From Tupaia tana (Eukaryota; Chordata; Mammalia; Scandentia; Tupaiidae): DNA of 64,000 nucleotides. A program made the position numbers and the translations under genes. This document shows positions 58,270-64,000 of the stretch, piece by piece (within the stretch, counting starts at the first letter, position 1; each line of letters begins with the position of its first letter). The stretch is from assembly GCA_026018925.1 (NCBI GenBank), contig JAKSZU010000004.1, forward strand, positions 42,906,233-42,970,232, in the 5' to 3' direction. The notes under the pieces are model-generated. The model did no database searches, was not told the DNA's origin, and was given only the letters and a program-made list of their open reading frames with translations.

Positions 58270-58480
58270 ATAGCCACAGTTTATGTAAGCCAGTATAAGT
58301 GAGGTGATTCTCACTCTCTCAAATACATACGAGGAGAAATTGGTATTTCTTTTCATAGATAATGAAACTAAAGAGGTGAAATAACCTAATATCATACAGC
58401 CCTCAAATTAGGACCAGAATTAGAGTGTAGAGATAGATAAATTTTGTGTTCTTTCCATCATGCAGCACCACCTCACCTAC
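58270..58480 (-). mobile_element. MIR SINE
   Basis: Reversed MIR: TTTTCATAGATAATGAAACTAAAGAGG, ATAACCTAATATCATACAGCC, AGGACCAGAATTAGAG and the far end TTCTTTCCATCATGCAGCACCACC. Confidence 0.85.
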
Positions 58481-60234
58481 AGGTTCATGGTTATTAAGGC
58501 CAAGAATGCTGACTCAAGGGTTCTAGCAGTAGGTCGTAATATAAGCATTCCAACTAGGCAGACATGCCCTGCTCTACATATTAATTATAAGATTGCCTCA
58601 AATTAATGTGCATGTGTCAACACAAAGCCTGGTTTATATTTTGAATCACGGTGTTTAGGAGAAACTACTCTCTCTTCAAGGAAAATTGCTGATTTCTTAG
58701 TGGCTCTGAGGTTGTAGAAGACAAGGCCAGCTCTTTGGTGGGGAGGATCAAAATATATTTCTCTTGGGCATCATGAGGCTAACAGTTGCCTTTTAAAAAG
58801 ATCATTAAATACCAATCTGTTCTTTGACATAATTCTGGACACTTGACTCCTATGAGGTACATGGGTGAACCTTCAAAGAACTGTATCTGCTTGGTGTCCA
58901 AACAATTCATGTGGTTGTCTTTGTGGCATTATGTTGGTCTAGGATAGAAAATACAGATTCTATTCAAGTCTGTAGACCCATTTTACCATTACGGAGAGTT
59001 CTGGTGAAGAAATGAATTGGAAAATTCCCTATGACTGATACAGACTTATGACAAATTTAATTTATTCTATCAATTGAGAGATTTCTAAAATTGAGGGTAC
59101 GTGATGTACTCTAAGTAATTCAAACCAGAATACCATAAAAATGGTATTCTTCTGTTATAAAAATAATACTTGGTAGTTTGACTACTACTCTGCTTGTGAG
59201 ATATTAGGAATCAGACAATTTATTGCTGGCCATTTCTCAGATTCTTAAAAAAACATTCTAAGTGGCTCAGTCTTTCAGAATTCTGAAAATCCAAGCAGTA
59301 GTGTTTCCAAGTCTGCATGACAAGAAGGAAATCAATTCAGCAAACAAGAAAGATAATAGTTACTCAAAGTGGGTACTGGTAAAAACTTAAAAACAAAAAT
59401 AAGAAATTATTTCTGGGCTTTTGAAACCAGATGAGAATGCCTTTTGAGGAGTAAACAAGCCAGTGTTGAAGAAGGGGAAACCTGGCACCCATAGGCAGGT
59501 TTTCTGTCTTTTTTGTTCCAATAGACACAATTCCAGGCAAGAGGATTTCTATAGTGGTGCTATTTATGCTCCTAGTGGATGTAAGATGAAGGTTAATGTA
59601 CTGTGCTATAAACTGTGGTAGGGTGTGGGAGAAAAACAGACCTTAGAGGCATTCAATGCTCCAGCATCAACTTTAGAGCACATAGTGGATAAATAAATGC
59701 AGTAATGTCAATTTTCTCTCAAGAGATAGGAGGTGAGTGTTTTAGACAGGCCAGGATCTGGGCCAGGGCCTAAGTAATAGGAGTCAAAAGCTAGAAAAAA
59801 ATCTAATAGTAGTTCACTGGAGCCCAGGTGGACTCCTATCTGAACCCCTGTTGTTTCTGAACAAGTGAAATTGACCTAACAAAGATGTTTTGCCCCTGTG
59901 GTTCAACAGGCAGCACAGCTGATAGGAATTGTGTGATTTATTTCGGCAGGTAAAGGAACCAGATTATTAGACTTTTACCATCACATCTCAAAATATTCTA
60001 CAATTTTGGTGACAGTTTCCAAAAACAAGTCCTGATCTGATACATTTGTGTCTCTATCAGGGTGGGCAGATACTTCACATTGCAATAACCAGTCAGATCC
60101 ATTCTAATCACAGTGAGTCTTAGAAAACATTTACAAATAGAAATTTACAAGGGATTCATGTTAATTTTTAATTGAGTCACTTCCTTCTGAGGAAGGCAGT
60201 ATAGATATGGGAAAAAAAAAAAAAAAAAAAACAT
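58481..60234. other. Long unique stretch
   Basis: No SINE or LINE recognised over about 1.75 kb, and no gene. A 10-bp-arm hairpin with AAAA loop is at 59127-59150. An A-run lies near 60211-60230. Confidence 0.45.
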
Positions 60235-60355
60235 TTGAAAACACCTTCTGATGTGAGTTCTGGTTCTGACAGTAGTTTTGTACTCTTGAGGTAGTTATTT
60301 CTCTGAACTTTATCTAAAGTTTCCTGATATGTAATATGGCACCATTTAAAACCCT
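60235..60355 (+). mobile_element. MIR SINE fragment
   Basis: GAGTTCTGGTTCTGACAGTAG, TTGAGGTAGTTATTTCTCTGAAC and AGTTTCCTGATATGTAATATGG give the forward MIR order. Confidence 0.7.
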
Positions 60356-61014
60356 GACTGTACTTTTGATGTTTAACTGCTGGAAGCTTTTAAGTCCTAC
60401 CTTTCTCTGTTCTGCTTCGTTTCCACATCTGGGCAAGCTGATAAGAAACCCTACTTGCTTCTTCCTTTAGTTTGGACAGGAAGTTCAAACCATGTAGAAG
60501 CTGTCACCCCATCTCCAACATCTTACCTTCATAAAAAATCCAAGCCAGTTTCATTTACTTTTTTGTCAATCCATTTTCAGAACTGTCTATGACTCAACCT
60601 ATTCTTTCCAAAAAGGCTCATTATGTGAGTAGTTAACCTTTCCATAGCCTTATTGCTTGTGTACATGTGCACAGGTGTGTGTGTGTTTGTGCATTAGTCT
60701 CATCATCAGAACCAAATGTTGGGTGGGAGAGACAATTTCATTTCTGTAGGGTTTAGTTCAATAAAAGTTGGCCACAAAACAATAACTGAGGTCCAAAAAT
60801 TCTACCAAGGAAAGTGCCGTAATTTTTTACCATGTAAAAATAGTTCATTGCTGCCAGGTTAATGACAAATAATATATTTTATTCAGTCTATATTATATAT
60901 AGGACAGAAAGTAAAGAGAGTGAAAACTACGTGTGTGCAATTGTCGATACTCTTGAGAAAGTTTCAAATCATTATAGAGTTATCACTTATAAATCTCTCT
61001 TCCCCTCCCAGCAG
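60356..61014. other. Unique sequence
   Basis: Short GT run at 60675-60695. No gene recognised. Confidence 0.5.
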
Positions 61015-61032
61015 AACAACCCTCTCCTTTTT

Positions 61033-61306
61033 TTTTTTTTTTTTTTTTTTGGAGAGGTTTCTCGCTATAGGGCGCGTGTGCGCTCGCCAGACAGACAGAG
61101 AGAGACATAGAGACAGAAAGCGAGAAATCACCCCCCAGGGGGGATGGTCACACCGCAATCCCTTCTCCTCCATTCTCCTCTTGGGATCTTGGGCACGCAC
61201 GCACACGCACCCGGCGTGAGTTGTAAGCCACCGGGTCCAAGACGCGAACCGCGGTCGACTACGTGGGAGTCCAGCGACATAGCCATTACGCTAACTGCTG
61301 GTTCCC
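61033..61306 (-). mobile_element. tRNA-derived SINE, family 1, young (subfamily b)
   Basis: Reverse full-length copy, CpG-rich, with GACGCGAACCGCGG and head GGTTCCC. Target duplication AACAACCCTCTCCTTTTT at 61015-61032 and 61307-61324. Confidence 0.97.
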
Positions 61307-61325
61307 AACAACCCTCTCCTTTTTG

Positions 61326-63179
61326 AAAACATGGGTTGGGTACTTAGGATAGGATCCAGCTAAGTATATTAGTAGCATATCGTCACATGAATGTTTATTT
61401 GGGGAATTCAAAGCTACTTTTCTTTTAAGAATTCTGTGCAGATTAAAACAGCATTGTCAGTTCAAAATACTCCATTCATTAAAGTGTGTTTCCTCAGGTC
61501 CCCTCCCACCCTACTCTAATTACTTATAAGATGTGGGCAGTCCTGTAAGCTCATAAATCTGGCTGCTCTAAGTGAATGAGGGAGTTGATGGTCAGGTGGT
61601 TTCTATTACTTTTTGGAATAACTTCTAGATCAAGTGTATTACATTGGCTTTTATTTATAGTGGCTGTAACTCTGTGATGATATTAGTCCATAGAGGAAAT
61701 AAGGAATTTAGATTTTACTAACTCCTTGAAGCTTGAGAGAATAGAGCTAATAAAAGTTCTACAGCATATCTCTAGGGAAGGAGATACAAATTCAAAAAGA
61801 TCTACCCTTTGACTCTCTGAATAGCAGTAGTCTCAACATTCCGTTTACAGGCCCAAATCATAGAAATTGTCATAATGAAGTAAAAATAGCTGAATTTGAA
61901 ACTCTAATATGACTTGTTAGAAAGTAAAATAATTTTTTTCAGTTTTTCTTGTTATAAAGCCCAGTTTGATTGCCAAAAATTAGTGTAGCAAGCACTGGGA
62001 GTAGTGATACTTAATAATTTTTAACAAATTATCTAGAGATGGAGACAACTAGTTTATATGTATAAAACAGAAATTAAACACTTTCTTTATGCTACTTATG
62101 GTGATGATACCTGGTTGATGAGGTAGAAATGAAAGTATATGCAAAATTTCGAAGTACCCTTCAAGCAATTTAGAATTTAGTTTGTAGGGAAGATTTGCAG
62201 AATAATTAATATCCTGAAGAATGGCGTAAGTGCTAAACAAAGGAAAGGTGCAGGCTTATAATGGGGACAAGAAGAAAGAAGAATTACCATTTAACTTAGG
62301 ACCAGAAGACTAAAGAACATTTAAGGCTGAAAAGTAATGTGTGAAAAGGCTATAAAAGATGAATTTTCCACACACTGCTTTGGAACAATGAAGTGTGTTT
62401 AGGAAAATATGAAAATACATGATGCTGGAAAAAGTCTGAGGTCAGTCTGCAGAACACATTGAGTAAAAATAGTTTATTAACAAGGATTTATATTTTTACT
62501 TTTTTTCTTTTAAGATTACTGGGGATCATAGAAGGGTTTTTTTTGGTGAAAATATAAAACTTGGTTTGGGGAAAAAAATCTGAAGTTGTAAAAGTAGTCC
62601 AAGTTTATTGGGCATCATTCTCATTCTTGTGCAGGAGCTGTGCCTCCTCATCTGAATATTTCCATCCATGTGGGTGCAGTGCCAACAGGGCATTTTCTGT
62701 CTCCAACTGCCCAGTCATTTCTCTCAAGGGAAATACCTGATCAGGTTGGCTAATTTACAGAGAGGCAAAACTAGACAAGTGTAGTGCAATGCAATCCTTT
62801 GTGCTCCTGGAAATGGGACGGGCACCAAGAGCAAACCTCTCCTCTTCCCTGCCGTGAGTTCTACCACGGTGTGCTGTGCCAGGATAAGGAGTAATTTCCC
62901 AGTCACTATTACCTGTGAGCAAGATTCTAAACATGTTGGATTCTATGGTTCAGAATTAGGAAGGCTGCTTGACCACAGATATAAGCCACAATGCACAATA
63001 TCAGCTTATTAATAATAGAAGTGTTATTTCAGTTTTACAACTACTAACATATTTGTAATTTCAAAATTGGTCCTAAACAAGGGATAAAAATAAGCGTGTA
63101 TTTTCTAATACCCCACTATTATTTCACAATCAATGCCTAAAACCTTTATATATTTGACACCAACCATTGAACCCTTAGA
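61326..63179. other. Long unique stretch
   Basis: No SINE or LINE recognised. 62590-62960 has higher GC and mixed composition, with AATAAA on the minus strand near 62605. It might be an old retrocopy or regulatory element, but no parent is recognised. Confidence 0.4.
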
Positions 63180-63345
63180 TCTAAGATCTCATTCAATTCT
63201 TTCTAAAAACTGAGAAATAAATTTTATTATCTGTATTTGGGATTGGACAGAACTTGAAATTTGGACAAACTAAGTAATGTCCAAAGGCATTCTGAGAGGT
63301 TTTAAAAAATGAAGATTATTGAACTCAAAATTCATGTTTTTTAAC
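63180..63345 (-). mobile_element. MIR SINE fragment
   Basis: Reversed MIR: ATCTCATTCAATTCTTTC, TTTTATTATCTGTATTTGGGATTGG, AAACTAAGTAATGTCCAAAGGC. Confidence 0.6.
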
Positions 63346-63500
63346 CATTACCATAAAATTACTCTCTATATAAATAATGCTTATAGATAAGCATATTTTT
63401 TAAAAAACAGGAGCCAACCAACTAGATTTTAATGGTATAAACTAGAAAAATGAAGACTTAAATTAAACACTGGATAAAAGGACTTGAAAAATATAGGCAG

Positions 63501-63760
63501 GGACCAGCACTTAGCATAATGGCTATGTCGCTGGACTCCCATGTAGTTGACCGTGGTTTGAGTCCTGGACCGGTGGCTTAAACTCACAACGGGCACCTGT
63601 GCGTGCGTGCCCAAGATCCCGAGAGGAGAATGGAGGAAGAGGGATTGCGACGTGGCCATCCCCTTTGGGGGGTGATTTCTCGCTTTCTGTCTCTCTGTCT
63701 CTCTCTGTCTTTCTGGTGAGCGCATGCTCCCTATAGCAAAAACCTCTCCAAAAAAGAAAA
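63501..63760 (+). mobile_element. tRNA-derived SINE, family 1, young
   Basis: Head GGACCAGCACTTAGCATAATGG, B box GGTTTGAGTCC, middle GAGAGGAGAATGGAGG, tail CCCTATAGCAAAAACC. Target duplication AATATAGGCAG / AATATATAGGCAG. Confidence 0.95.
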
Positions 63761-63874
63761 AAAATATATAGGCAGAAAATAAAATTCAGGGTTGATATCA
63801 ATAAAAAAAAAGGAAATTAGAGTGAAGGAGAGCTAGGATATAAATATTTCTGATATTGATGTTCTGTATTTCTA

Positions 63875-64000
63875 AACAAAATGAAATTCTCCTCAAATAG
63901 AACTACCATATGACTCAGTAATTCCACTTTTAGGTATCAATCCAAAGGTTCTGGAAAACAGAAAAGTACTTGCACATACATGTTTATTGTAACATTGTTT
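63875..64000 (+). mobile_element. L1 LINE ORF2 3' end, cut by the window edge
   Basis: AACTACCATATGACTCAGTAATTCCACTTTTAGGTATC, then CAAAGGTTCTGGAAAACAG and ACATACATGTTTATTGTAAC are the sense L1 ORF2 C-terminal region. Continues beyond the window. Confidence 0.88.

Noticed and set aside
59127-59150. 10-bp-arm hairpin with AAAA loop
   Set aside because: Too short to stand out from chance in AT-rich sequence.

Overview
The window reads as a non-coding stretch of a placental mammal genome, either intergenic or deep intronic. It is AT-rich and full of mammalian interspersed repeats: L1, L2, MIR, MaLR LTRs and Tc1/mariner-type DNA transposons. No open frame has the look of a protein gene; the longer ones translate SINEs, microsatellites or an L1 fragment. 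I found no intact RNA gene, CRISPR array, operon or prokaryotic signal.

The dominant component is one family of tRNA-derived SINEs with about 45 copies, called family 1 here. A copy has a tRNA-like head with A and B boxes, a middle containing a GGAGAATGGAGGAGAAGGGA-type block, a TCTCTGTC-rich pyrimidine segment, a CCTATAGC motif and an A-rich tail. Three age classes are visible: young GC-rich copies of about 260-290 bp with clean target-site duplications, older decayed long copies, and a short form of about 150-190 bp. The young class splits into two subfamilies with linked diagnostic bases. A second tRNA-like SINE group (family 2) has four old copies. Alu, B1/B2, carnivore CAN and bat VES elements are absent. 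A young tRNA SINE without 7SL SINEs would fit a lineage such as colugos (Dermoptera), but that is a guess from memory and not a demonstrated identification.

Layout: 1-5 kb holds L2, several SINEs, a 595-bp inverted repeat (2706-3300) and MIRs. 5-20 kb is AT-rich spacer with many SINEs, a Tigger-like transposon (15.8-16.5 kb) and a possible conserved element near 14.1-14.7 kb. 19.4-25.3 kb has nested SINEs, an MLT1-type LTR, two DNA transposons and L2. 27-29.7 kb holds antisense L1 3' ends, a 5S rRNA pseudogene and microsatellites. 30-34 kb is SINE-free. 34-39 kb contains SINEs, a CTTT expansion and an L1 ORF2 fragment split by a SINE. 39-44 kb is AT-rich sequence with SINEs and a possible conserved element near 43.4-43.7 kb. 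44.4-48.1 kb is a SINE cluster that includes a tandem pair at one target site. 48-57 kb has MaLR LTR, L2, a short hairpin, MIR and an antisense L1 3' end carrying an 81-bp mariner MITE. 57-64 kb is mostly unique sequence with MIRs and three SINEs, and the window ends inside a sense L1 ORF2 end.

Nothing here forms a gene system. The interest lies in the history of the retroposons and in a few structural oddities. Family assignments rest on recalled consensus sequences without a database search.
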